This document shows positions 1 through 8,138 of a stretch of 10,901 nucleotides of DNA, piece by piece. The translations under genes and the position numbers were made by a program. The first letter of the stretch is position 1; the number at the start of each line of letters is the position of its first letter. This DNA is from Thermoplasmata archaeon. Its GTDB lineage: Archaea; Thermoplasmatota; Penumbrarchaeia; Penumbrarchaeales; EX4484-36. The stretch is from the NCBI GenBank assembly GCA_021160765.1, contig JAGHBW010000074.1, positions 1 through 10,901 on the forward strand. Direction: 5' to 3'. Below the pieces are notes generated by a model. That model worked only from the letters and a program-made list of their open reading frames with translations. It was not told where the DNA came from and searched no databases.

Positions 1-1
1 C

Positions 2-1423
2 ACCTTCGGAGTCCTTATCAAGGACATAACCCCGCCCACCGTGAGGATAATAAGTCCTGAGGAAGTTAGAGCCACACACTCCTTTACCCTCCTGGCCAAC
101 GCGACAGATAACGATCCCGCCTTCCCTGAAGGGGCCATTTTCCAGTGGGAAATATCTGAGCTCGGTTTGAACCATACAGGAGAGGTGTGGACTCTAACAC
201 TCCCCCATGCTGGTCTCTATACTGTTCGGCTGAGGGTGGTGGACAGGTTCAAAAACAGCGCAGAGGCACAGGTTCTCCTGCGATGTCTGGGCGATGGAAC
301 ACCCCCCAGGGTTGTCTCAACCACGCCGGCTGAGGGGGAGAAGAACGTCACACCAAGGACCTCCATAACCGTTGAATTCTCTGAACCCATATCTCTCCAC
401 TCTCTCAGCGGTGCAATTGAACTTACCTCCGAAAGTGGAAGAATAAACTTCACCTATGTGCTTGAAGGTTCCCTCCTCCACATATATCCAGCATACCCAC
501 TACCACAGGGTGAGAGGATTACACTTACTCTTTTGAGCAGCCTCAAAGATGAGAGTGGTGAGCCGCTAGCGGGGGAGTTCAGACTCACCTTTCAGGTGGC
601 CCCGCCCCTCAGAGTTATAGAGACTCAGCCCCAGGACGGGGAAAGAAATGTTTCACTCACACCGGAGATCCGTGTGGTCTTCTCCACAGCGATCAACAAC
701 ACCACTGCATACTGGGTTAAGATCATAAGCCCCATAGGAAGAGAGGTAAAGGTAGAGAGGAGGTGGTATGCCAACAACAACACCCTGATACTCATTCCTA
801 CAGAACCCCTTCTTGAGAATACAGTCTACACCGTTGTTGTTGGAGAGTATGTTGAGGACATCTACGGGGGGATGCTGGGAGAGAATATAGAGGTCTCCTT
901 TGTTACAAGGGGTGTTTCCACTGCTGAGAGGGAGGGGGGAGAGGGTGGTGAGGGTAAGGAGGCTGGAATGAAGATCATATATCTTCTCCTGTTGGCCCTT
1001 CTGGCAATACTGCTACTCCTCATTCTCTACGTTAGGAGCAAGAGAAAGGGTGAGATCGTTCTGGAGGAGGCTGGAAAAAGCCCCTTCGGGAGAAAGGCGA
1101 AGGTTGAGTTGAGCGAAGAGGAGAAGGTGATGGCCCTGAAGAAGTTTGAGGGGCAGCCAGCTAGACCACTGGAAGGAGACATTGCCAGGCGGAGTGAGGA
1201 GGAGAGGGAGATTGAACCGCCACCGGAGGAGACGGAAGAGGAGATAGGGTGGGAGGAGAGGCCCTACAGAGAACCCCTATTTGAGGTGGAGAAGAAGGAG
1301 GGGAAGGCGAAGAGAGAGGAGGACCTCTGGCCCGAGGAGGTGGTGGTCTGGGAAGAGGAAGAAAAGGAGGAGGAGGTTCTTTGGGATCTTGATGATGATG
1401 TTGTCAAATGGGAGGGGGATTGA
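2..1423 (+). CDS. Membrane-anchored surface protein with PKD and SbsA-like Ig domains (5'-truncated)
   Basis: The reading frame is open from base 2, so the gene begins outside the window; the GTG at 41 lies inside a typical inter-domain linker (KDITPPTV) and is not the real start. About 473 codons are visible. In order they encode the end of one domain, a PKD-like domain (about residues 10-95, with the DNDP motif and a YTVRLRVVD strand), two SbsA-type Ig-like (Big_5) domains (about 99-201 and 203-302, each opening with a P-x-x-G-E-x-N-V pattern), a Gly/Glu linker, one hydrophobic helix (about 325-345), a basic RSKRK stop-transfer patch, and an acidic tail of roughly 125 residues. Many N-x-S/T sequons suggest an outside, glycosylated ectodomain and a cytoplasmic tail. 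No catalytic domain is visible, but one could lie upstream. The C-terminal module order matches the downstream protease, so it may be a paralogue. The domain calls come from motif reading only. Confidence 0.85.
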   Translation, partial: TFGVLIKDITPPTVRIISPEEVRATHSFTLLANATDNDPAFPEGAIFQWEISELGLNHTGEVWTLTLPHAGLYTVRLRVVDRFKNSAEAQVLLRCLGDGTPPRVVSTTPAEGEKNVTPRTSITVEFSEPISLHSLSGAIELTSESGRINFTYVLEGSLLHIYPAYPLPQGERITLTLLSSLKDESGEPLAGEFRLTFQVAPPLRVIETQPQDGERNVSLTPEIRVVFSTAINNTTAYWVKIISPIGREVKVERRWYANNNTLILIPTEPLLENTVYTVVVGEYVEDIYGGMLGENIEVSFVTRGVSTAEREGGEGGEGKEAGMKIIYLLLLALLAILLLLILYVRSKRKGEIVLEEAGKSPFGRKAKVELSEEEKVMALKKFEGQPARPLEGDIARRSEEEREIEPPPEETEEEIGWEERPYREPLFEVEKKEGKAKREEDLWPEEVVVWEEEEKEEEVLWDLDDDVVKWEGD

Positions 1424-1458
1424 AGAATTTCCTCACGTACAAACCAGACGAATAATAA

Positions 1459-1467
1459 TTTATATAA
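1459..1467 (+). promoter_or_regulatory. TATA box of the surface protease gene
   Basis: TTTATATAA is a near-ideal archaeal TATA box, preceded by an A-rich stretch (AATAATAA) that could serve as BRE. Its centre (1463) predicts a transcription start about 24-27 bases downstream, near 1487-1490. This leaves little or no leader before the start codon candidates GTG 1487 and ATG 1496, so translation is probably leaderless or nearly so. No Shine-Dalgarno site is seen in that gap. Confidence 0.7.
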
Positions 1468-1495
1468 GGTCAGGTAAAAGGGAAATGTGGACAGC

Positions 1496-4400
1496 ATGAG
1501 ACGGGAGAAAGAAGAAACTAAATTGACGCTTCTAGCACTTCTGATTGTTGCACTCTTCCTACCCCTAACCCCACCCCCATCTGCAGCTGATCATACCAGT
1601 GATGGCTCTGGAGTCTCGGGGAAGGCGGTCTACCTTCACATGCTTAACTACGAAGGAGATCCCCTTGAGAGTTTTCCAGAAGTGGACTACAGCGGACACT
1701 TCTACATCGTCCAGTTCTCCCATCCTGTGGGTGAGGATGAGATAAATCTCATTGAAGATGCTGGTGGAAGGGTTCATTATTACCTCCCCGATTTCGCATA
1801 CATATGCGAACTGACCCCGGGGGCTATTAAATCCCTCCAGGGGAGCGGTAAGGTCAGGTGGATCGGTCCTTATCTACCATCCTTCAGGTACTACATGGAG
1901 ATCTTCAACGTTGAGGCAAACCAGAATAGAATCCTTCTCTCCACGTATCTAAACGGAGAGGAGGCGCCCTACCCGGATTCATATCTTGTGGACATCTACG
2001 CCTTCACCGGTTGGACAGAAAGGGTTATTGAGGATGTGAAGTGGAGGGGTGTGGTCAAGGAGGTTTACGCCAACCAGATCCGCACCATAATACCCTTTGG
2101 CCGGCTTCATGACCTTGCAGCCGTTGATGGGGTGGAATGGATAGAGCCAGCCCCTTTATTTCACGTGAACAACGACGTGGCCGCTGTGATCATGAACGTC
2201 TCCGGCGCAAGGGCCAATCTGGGGCTCAGAGGGGATGGTCAGATCGTCGCTGTGTGTGACTCCGGCCTGGACACTGGGGTGGACAACCATTCCGTGAACG
2301 GCGACATTCACCTTGATTTTGACAACAGGGTGACCTTCTTCAACCTCTACGGCTCAAGCCCTGACGACAAGAACGGCCACGGCACCCATGTGACAGGCTC
2401 TCTCGCTGGCAACGGTGCCAGATCCAACGGAAGATATGCTGGCATGGCTCCCAACGCCACCATTATCATGCAGGCCGCTGGGGATGACTCTGGCTCCCCT
2501 TACGTCTACGTGTCCAACTTCTACAACGTCCTCAACCAGGCCTATCAGGCTGGTGCAAGGATACACTCCGACAGCTGGGGTTCAGATGACAACGGTTATT
2601 ACAACGGCCAATCCCGTTATGCCGACAGCTTCATCTGGACCCATCAGAACATGACGGTGTTCATAGCTGCCGGAAACACCGGACCATCTTCGGGTTCTGT
2701 AGGGTCTCCTGCAACAGCAAAAAATGTTGTTGCCGTTGGCGCCTGTGGTGGCTATTCTGTCAACAACGCCAACAACCTCGCCTCCTTCTCCGCCCGCGGA
2801 CCTACCTCCGACGGGAGGCTTAAACCCGACGTAGTAGCCCCGGGGACCTATATCACCTCCTGCAGATCGTCAAAGGCCGGAGGAAGCGGCTACTACTGGA
2901 CCACCCAGGGGACCTCCATGGCAACGCCCCTCGCAGCAGGGGTGGGAACACTGATAAGAGAGTACCTCATGAGACACGGTACCCAGAACCCATCATCCGC
3001 CCTTGTGAAGGCACTCATGCTCGTAGGCGCAAACGAGATGACCGGTTCAGGGGCGACAAACCCCGTACCCAACAACGCTGAAGGGTGGGGAAGGGTGAAC
3101 ATCACGGAGTCTGTTGCTCCGTCTTCCCCAAAGCAGATCCTATACAGAGATGTTCAGAGCGGTCTCTCCACCGGTGAAAATTATACAACACAGTTCTTTG
3201 TCTTCTCCTCTACCACCCCACTTAAAGTTGTTCTCACATGGAGCGACTATCCCGCTTCCCTCTCCTCTTCCGTGAAACTTGTGAACGATCTAGATCTGGA
3301 GTTGATCTCCCCCTCGGGGAGGGTGTATTACGGGAACGATTTCACCTCCCCCTTTAACGACACTCGGGACAGAAAGAACAACGTTGAGGGAGTGATCATA
3401 TCAAACCCGGAGTTCGGGACGTACACTCTTAAAGTGAAGGGGTACAATATCGCACAGGGGAGACAGAAGTTCGCCGTTGCAATATTGGGCGCTGTATCAA
3501 CCCCGATAGGTGTTGTCTCAATAACCCCCAAGTACATATCAACGGAGAGGGGGGTGGGAAAGGTGAGCGTAGAGGACAGCAACCTCACAGGCACAGGGAG
3601 CACCACTGTGAGGGTTGTCTCAACCTCTGACCCCACAGGGCTCACCCTCACTCTAACTGAGACCCCCGCTGGCTCAGGCCATTTTGAGGGGACCTTTGTG
3701 GCTGTGAACGGCAGTGCGAATCACGCCCTTGGGGAAATAAGAGTAAGGGATGGGGACATCATATCTGCCAGATACGTGGATGCCTATCCTCCCGGGGTCA
3801 GAACTGCATTTGCTACAGCAATTGACCCCCCCATCATACTCTCAGTCACACACGATGCCCTGATCTCAGTATTAACCCCCGGAGACAAGGTCAGAATAAC
3901 GTTAAGGGGGTTAAGGGGTACCGCTGCCAGGGCGGCGCTTGTTAAGGGTGGTGAGGTCTTTAGCGTCACCCTTTTTGACGATGGAGCGCACATGGACGGT
4001 GAGAGGGGAGACGGGGTTTACTCCAACGAGATTGCCATTACATCCGAAATGAACGGCACTTATAGGGTTGTTGGGTACCTCTTCCGCAGCCTCTACCTCA
4101 ACGTCTCCGCCGAAGCTGAAAAACCCGTTGTTGTGAATCAATCCCTTCCAAGGGCACCCTTCAACCTCAAAATATTTGTGGACACAAGGGGAGGGGCGCT
4201 TAACCTCACGTGGGAGGCAGAGGGAGACCTAATTGAGTACTTCCTTGTTTACCGCTCCAATGAAACCCTCGGCCCATATCAGGTTATCGCAAATGTATCC
4301 AAGCACAACAGATACTACAAGGACTCAGGGCTTGAGAACGGAAAGACCTATTATTACGCCCTTAAACTGATGGACGGCCTGAAGGGCCTGTCCGGTTTTT

Positions 4401-6715
4401 CCAGGATAATCTCAGCCACACCCGCGGACTTAACCGGACCCATCCTCACCCCACGATTCCCCACGGATAATGCTCTGATAGGCTCAATAACCTGGGTGAA
4501 TATCTCAATGAGCCCAGACACTGAAAGGCTCAGGCTCTTCTATACAATTGACAGGGACAGGGATGGGCTACCTGACGAGAACGAGACGTGGCAGTACGTG
4601 GGTGAGATCTCCGCTGATGAAATCCCCTATCCGTGGGACACAAGGGTGGAGGCGGGGGGCCCCGGGGAGGTTGAAAACCTTACCCTCAAGATCTCTGCCT
4701 GGGACCACTATAACAACTCAAGAAGTATAGCAATCGTCGGCCTCTCTGTGGACAACACACCCCCCTCCCCGCCTGTTGTTGAATCCATCCCGACAATCAC
4801 AAACAGAACCGTTATTAAGATAGAGGGAGCGGTAGAACCCACTGGATATGTTGAAGCAGTGTGGGATGAGGCAGTTGTAGGCAGGGCCTATGCCAGTGGA
4901 GACGGAAGATTCGTAATGTGGGCCAACCTACCGGGTGAAGGGGTTTACACCCTCCGCTTCCGCGATTATGACTCTGTAGGAAACGGTCCAGTGTACTCAG
5001 AAGAGACGTGGAGAGTTGTTGTTGACCTCACCCCCCCCACGGCAATGTTTGAGATCCCAGAGGCGGCGGACAGCGGACATCCAATTGTTCTAGATGGTGG
5101 GGGATCCACTGATTCTTCACCGATAGGTGCGGGGGAGATTGAGGAATATCTATGGGTTATTGAAGATATAAACGTTTTAATCCTTGAGGGAGAACATGTC
5201 ACCTATAGTTTCAACTACACCGGGGACCATACAGTGACCTTGAAGGTAAAGGACCGTGCTGGGAATTGGAACAGTTTGACGAAGGTTATAACAATTATGG
5301 ACTCTCAGCCACCACGTCCAGAGGTGAACGGAAGCCTTGTCGTTCCTGAGGACGTTCTTTTTACCCTATCCGCTACAGGAACATGGGACGACGATCCAAC
5401 AATCCTTAATACTGGAAACTTCACGTGGGTTCTTTATGACGGTGGGGAGAGAAGAGTGTATGGACCTGTTCTAAGGTATGTCTATTACACCCCCGGTATC
5501 TATCCCATTACACTTATCGTGGCTGACCGCTCTGGCCATAGCGCCTCCATAACCTTCAACCTAACTGTTAAAGACACCACACCTCCGCGGGCTGTCCCGC
5601 CGAAGAAGACCACTACAATGACTCTTCACCCCTACCTCTTTGACGCAACCAGATCAACAGATAACGACCCATCCTTCTTCACTACGGGGAACGTTTCATG
5701 GACCTTCAAGGACGGCGAGGAGAGCGTTACCCTTTATGGATTCACCGTTGTGTATCGCTTCCGCCATCCGGGTTCCGTGATGGTGAAAATGCTGGTTAAG
5801 GATGCATGGGGCAACTGGGATTCCGAGAACTTCCAGCTACTCGTGGCCCTGGACAACAGACCACCTGCCGTTATAGGACACACACCGGAGATCCTGGAAG
5901 AGCTTCCCCTCAAGCCTACGATAACGCTCTATTTCAGTGAGGAGATGCCATGGATCCAAGTGGATAGGGTGATAAGAGTGGTGGGGGCGGAGGGGGATGT
6001 GATGTTCAACATAACACACCCAACAGAGGACTCCCTCACCATAACCCCCCTCACCCAGCTCGGAATAGAAAGCACCTACCAGATCATAATACCTGGAGAT
6101 GTCTCGGATTGGGCGGGAAACAATATGGGTGAGGATTTCACTCTGACCTTCAAAACACTCTCCTACCTTTACGTGAAGGAGGTATACCCAATAGACCTGG
6201 GAATGAATATAACGGGAGATGAGGCTTTAAATATAACATTCGTCAGACCGTTAGCGGAAAGGTATCTGACCCCCGAATATCTCGCGGAGCACATAAGAGT
6301 GCTCGGCCCCGGGGGCGGAGAGGTCAAGATAAAAATTGACGTGGTAAACGCACAGAAAATAACAATCACCTTTGTGAACGGACTGAAAGCGGGAACAAGG
6401 TACCGTCTTGTGGTGGACGCCTCTTTTGAAGACGTGGATGGAATAGGAATGAAAGAGGCTTACGAGAAGGAGTTCAGAACCCCGGCACCCCCGAAAAAAG
6501 GCAGCATATTTGACACCCGTATCGCTGGCGTGCCCGCCCTGATCTTCATAATTATGATGGTTGGGATCGCAGTTGCTATTCTTATAACAGCCATCTTCCT
6601 GTATAGAAAACACCTGGAGGAGCTTAACGTGGCTGAGGAGGTGGGAGGGGGGCTTTACAGAACAAAAAGCGGCGAGGAGTTCATATTTGAGCTGGACGAG
6701 GAGGATGACTCCTAG
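1496..6715 (+). CDS. Giant membrane-anchored subtilisin-family (S8) serine protease with Ig/FnIII/PKD stalk
   Basis: This is a secreted subtilase of about 1,739 residues. ATG 1496 is preferred; the in-frame GTG at 1487 would add three residues. The order is: signal peptide (hydrophobic LTLLALLIVALFLPL, then PPPSAAD); two tandem propeptide-like domains (about 42-131 and 139-227); S8 catalytic domain (about 232-538) with Asp255 in CDSGLD, His295 in NGHGTH, oxyanion Asn394 in AAGNTG and Ser474 in GTSMATP; jelly-roll domain (about 559-668, with NDLDLELISPSG as in KP-43-type subtilases); an SDPTG-type Ig-like domain (673-776); a domain with a DDGAHMDGERGDGVYS motif (778-880); FnIII (882-977); two Ig-like domains; three PKD domains (about 1181-1453); two Big_5 domains (1455-1661); membrane helix (about 1680-1702); short acidic cytoplasmic tail. 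All catalytic residues are intact. It likely degrades extracellular proteins or peptides while anchored to the membrane or S-layer. The substrate is unknown. Confidence 0.93.
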   Translation: MRREKEETKLTLLALLIVALFLPLTPPPSAADHTSDGSGVSGKAVYLHMLNYEGDPLESFPEVDYSGHFYIVQFSHPVGEDEINLIEDAGGRVHYYLPDFAYICELTPGAIKSLQGSGKVRWIGPYLPSFRYYMEIFNVEANQNRILLSTYLNGEEAPYPDSYLVDIYAFTGWTERVIEDVKWRGVVKEVYANQIRTIIPFGRLHDLAAVDGVEWIEPAPLFHVNNDVAAVIMNVSGARANLGLRGDGQIVAVCDSGLDTGVDNHSVNGDIHLDFDNRVTFFNLYGSSPDDKNGHGTHVTGSLAGNGARSNGRYAGMAPNATIIMQAAGDDSGSPYVYVSNFYNVLNQAYQAGARIHSDSWGSDDNGYYNGQSRYADSFIWTHQNMTVFIAAGNTGPSSGSVGSPATAKNVVAVGACGGYSVNNANNLASFSARGPTSDGRLKPDVVAPGTYITSCRSSKAGGSGYYWTTQGTSMATPLAAGVGTLIREYLMRHGTQNPSSALVKALMLVGANEMTGSGATNPVPNNAEGWGRVNITESVAPSSPKQILYRDVQSGLSTGENYTTQFFVFSSTTPLKVVLTWSDYPASLSSSVKLVNDLDLELISPSGRVYYGNDFTSPFNDTRDRKNNVEGVIISNPEFGTYTLKVKGYNIAQGRQKFAVAILGAVSTPIGVVSITPKYISTERGVGKVSVEDSNLTGTGSTTVRVVSTSDPTGLTLTLTETPAGSGHFEGTFVAVNGSANHALGEIRVRDGDIISARYVDAYPPGVRTAFATAIDPPIILSVTHDALISVLTPGDKVRITLRGLRGTAARAALVKGGEVFSVTLFDDGAHMDGERGDGVYSNEIAITSEMNGTYRVVGYLFRSLYLNVSAEAEKPVVVNQSLPRAPFNLKIFVDTRGGALNLTWEAEGDLIEYFLVYRSNETLGPYQVIANVSKHNRYYKDSGLENGKTYYYALKLMDGLKGLSGFSRIISATPADLTGPILTPRFPTDNALIGSITWVNISMSPDTERLRLFYTIDRDRDGLPDENETWQYVGEISADEIPYPWDTRVEAGGPGEVENLTLKISAWDHYNNSRSIAIVGLSVDNTPPSPPVVESIPTITNRTVIKIEGAVEPTGYVEAVWDEAVVGRAYASGDGRFVMWANLPGEGVYTLRFRDYDSVGNGPVYSEETWRVVVDLTPPTAMFEIPEAADSGHPIVLDGGGSTDSSPIGAGEIEEYLWVIEDINVLILEGEHVTYSFNYTGDHTVTLKVKDRAGNWNSLTKVITIMDSQPPRPEVNGSLVVPEDVLFTLSATGTWDDDPTILNTGNFTWVLYDGGERRVYGPVLRYVYYTPGIYPITLIVADRSGHSASITFNLTVKDTTPPRAVPPKKTTTMTLHPYLFDATRSTDNDPSFFTTGNVSWTFKDGEESVTLYGFTVVYRFRHPGSVMVKMLVKDAWGNWDSENFQLLVALDNRPPAVIGHTPEILEELPLKPTITLYFSEEMPWIQVDRVIRVVGAEGDVMFNITHPTEDSLTITPLTQLGIESTYQIIIPGDVSDWAGNNMGEDFTLTFKTLSYLYVKEVYPIDLGMNITGDEALNITFVRPLAERYLTPEYLAEHIRVLGPGGGEVKIKIDVVNAQKITITFVNGLKAGTRYRLVVDASFEDVDGIGMKEAYEKEFRTPAPPKKGSIFDTRIAGVPALIFIIMMVGIAVAILITAIFLYRKHLEELNVAEEVGGGLYRTKSGEEFIFELDEEDDS

Positions 6716-6718
6716 GTG

Positions 6719-6735
6719 ATAAAAAGTTTTTATAA
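6719..6735 (+). promoter_or_regulatory. TATA-type promoter overlapping a perfect palindrome
   Basis: TTTTTATAA at 6727-6735 is a good TATA box, which would place the transcription start near 6757 and give a leader of about 38 nt before the small ORF at 6795. It is overlapped by the palindrome ATAAAAAGTTTTTAT at 6719-6733 (7-bp arms around one G). The palindrome could bind a dimeric repressor that blocks TBP, or the T-run could end transcription of the protease gene, which stops at 6715. The promoter call is fairly sure; the operator role is inference. Confidence 0.6.
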
Positions 6736-6783
6736 CTAATCTACTCTATACGCTCTCGTATCAAGGTCCACACGGGCACAAGC

Positions 6784-6788
6784 GAGGT
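6784..6788 (+). promoter_or_regulatory. Shine-Dalgarno site of the 51-residue ORF
   Basis: GAGGT complements the archaeal 16S rRNA 3' end and sits 6 nt before ATG 6795, supporting that start over ATG 6801. GGTC (6786-6789) and GACC (6797-6800) could pair around the start codon in a small hairpin; this is weak (4 bp). Confidence 0.5.
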
Positions 6789-6794
6789 CGTTTC

Positions 6795-6950
6795 ATGACC
6801 ATGGGTCTCAAGATCAAGGACATCCTAGAAAAATTAGAAAAGGAGCAGGAGAGGATAGCAAGAGAGGCGGAGAGACACCGCCAGATATCTGCTCCTGTTC
6901 TGGAATACGTTTACAACCGCCTTCTCGGTATGAGGAGGAGGAACCCATAA
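6795..6950 (+). CDS. Small helical protein, 51 residues, first gene of the acyl-CoA dehydrogenase operon
   Basis: ATG 6795 to TAA 6948-6950 encodes 51 residues. I do not recognise a family. Residues 4-31 are a charged amphipathic helix with heptad-like spacing (KDILEKLEKEQERIAREAER), likely a short coiled coil. A second stretch around VLEYVYNRLLG looks helical, and the end is basic (MRRRNP). There is no signal peptide or membrane segment. Support for a real gene: a TATA box upstream, a GAGGT Shine-Dalgarno 6 nt before the start, codon use like the neighbours, and a gap of only 33 nt before the acyl-CoA dehydrogenase. It could be a small partner or regulator of the dehydrogenase, or a leader peptide; nothing in the sequence decides. 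It is short enough to be missed by length-filtered gene callers. Confidence 0.65.
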   Translation: MTMGLKIKDILEKLEKEQERIAREAERHRQISAPVLEYVYNRLLGMRRRNP

Positions 6951-6983
6951 TAGGCTTCTTGAAAAAGAAAGGGGTGTTGAAAG

Positions 6984-8123
6984 ATGGATTTCAAGCTGAC
7001 AGAGGCGCAGGAGCTTTTGCGGAACAGCGTTAGGGAATTTGCAGAAAAGGAGATTGAGCCGATAGCAGCTGAACACGACAAAACAATGGAATACCCCATT
7101 GAAACTGTGAAAAAGATGGGGGAGATGGGGCTCATGGGAATGCTCGTTCCCAAGGAGTATGGGGGTGGTGGTACTGATACGGTCTCCTATGCCATTGCAA
7201 TAGAGGAGATCTCCCGCGCTGATGCCTCCCACGGCCTCATCATGTCTGTACACAGCTCTCTCGTCTGCCCTATAATATTGAACTACGGAACGGAAGAGCA
7301 GAGGAAGAGATACCTTCCTCACCTTGCAAAGGGTGAGTATATTGGAGCCTTCGCCCTGACGGAGAGGGGTGCGGGTACAGATGCAGCCTCACTTCAGACC
7401 GTGGCGGTGAAGGAGGGGGACCATTACCTTCTCAACGGAAGTAAGATCTTTATCACCAGTGCTAAGGAGGCAAAGGTCTTCATCGTCTTTGCCAAGACGG
7501 ACCCAGAGGCTGGACATAAGGGCATAAGCGCCTTCATAGTTGAAGGGGGAAGTGAGGGGCTCTCCTTTGGGGAGGTGCTGGACAAGATGGGTGTGAGATG
7601 CTCTGGCCAGCGAGAGGTCTTCTTCAAAGATGTGTCAGTTCCTGAGGAGAACCTCATCGGAAAGGAAGGGGATGGGTACAAGATCGCTTTGAGCTCCCTA
7701 GACAGCGGAAGGATTGGCATTGGAGCTCAGGCGGTTGGAATAGCTCAAGCAGCGCTGGATGAATCAATAAAATACTCTATGGAGAGGGAACAGTTTGGTA
7801 GACCAATCGCCAAATTCCAAGCAATCCAGTGGATGATTGCGGAGATGGCCACCAAGATTGAGGCCGCTCGCCTTCTGGTGTACAGAGCTGCATACGCCAG
7901 GGACACACAGAAGAGGTTCTCCATGGAGGCTTCCATGGCTAAATATTTTGCATCGGAAGTGGCGAGAGAGGCTACAAACTACGCAGTTCAGATTCACGGT
8001 GGCTACGGATACACAAAGGACTACAAGGTTGAAAGGCTCTATAGAGATGCTAAAATAACAGAGATATATGAGGGTACAACAGAGGTCCAGAAGATGGTTA
8101 TCTCCTCTTCACTTCTCAGATAA
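6984..8123 (+). CDS. acd: Acyl-CoA dehydrogenase (short/branched-chain type)
   Basis: This 379-residue FAD enzyme, the usual length for the family, forms the trans-2,3 double bond in an acyl-CoA and passes electrons to EtfAB. The architecture is N-terminal helical (about 1-115), middle beta (about 116-215) and C-terminal helical (about 225-379). Visible motifs are FALTERGAGTDAAS (123-136, acyl-CoA/FAD contact), NGSKIFIT, EREQFGRPI, QIHGGYGY (336-343) and ITEIYEGTTEVQ. The Glu of IYEGT, about residue 363, sits where butyryl-CoA/short-chain dehydrogenases carry the catalytic base. The usual Pro in LTEPGAG is Arg128 here. ATG 6984 is supported by GGGGTG at 6971-6976. The electron-transfer genes follow directly, so it acts in fatty or branched-chain acid breakdown, or in reverse as an enoyl-CoA reductase. 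The exact substrate cannot be read from the sequence. Confidence 0.95.
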   Translation: MDFKLTEAQELLRNSVREFAEKEIEPIAAEHDKTMEYPIETVKKMGEMGLMGMLVPKEYGGGGTDTVSYAIAIEEISRADASHGLIMSVHSSLVCPIILNYGTEEQRKRYLPHLAKGEYIGAFALTERGAGTDAASLQTVAVKEGDHYLLNGSKIFITSAKEAKVFIVFAKTDPEAGHKGISAFIVEGGSEGLSFGEVLDKMGVRCSGQREVFFKDVSVPEENLIGKEGDGYKIALSSLDSGRIGIGAQAVGIAQAALDESIKYSMEREQFGRPIAKFQAIQWMIAEMATKIEAARLLVYRAAYARDTQKRFSMEASMAKYFASEVAREATNYAVQIHGGYGYTKDYKVERLYRDAKITEIYEGTTEVQKMVISSSLLR

Positions 8124-8138
8124 GGCGGTGCTTTGAAT

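Noticed and set aside
41..43. GTG as the start of the first surface protein
   Set aside because: The frame is open to the window edge and the residues before it (VLIKDITPPT) are a typical linker between PKD domains, so the gene starts further upstream.
1281..1499. Arg-rich + strand ORF of 72 codons
   Set aside because: It is an alternate frame of the GAG/GGA-rich acidic tail; Arg runs arise from purine-rich codons read out of frame.
6715..6720. GGTGAT, a strong Shine-Dalgarno match at the protease stop codon
   Set aside because: No start codon lies at a usable distance downstream; the next ATG is at 6795 and has its own site.
6744..6751. Second TATA-like sequence (CTATAC) ahead of the small ORF
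   Set aside because: It is weaker than the box at 6727-6735 and lacks an A-rich upstream element.
6834..7322. 162-codon - strand ORF
   Set aside because: It is antisense to the small protein and the acyl-CoA dehydrogenase; the composition is Ser/Leu/His-rich as expected from a shadow frame.
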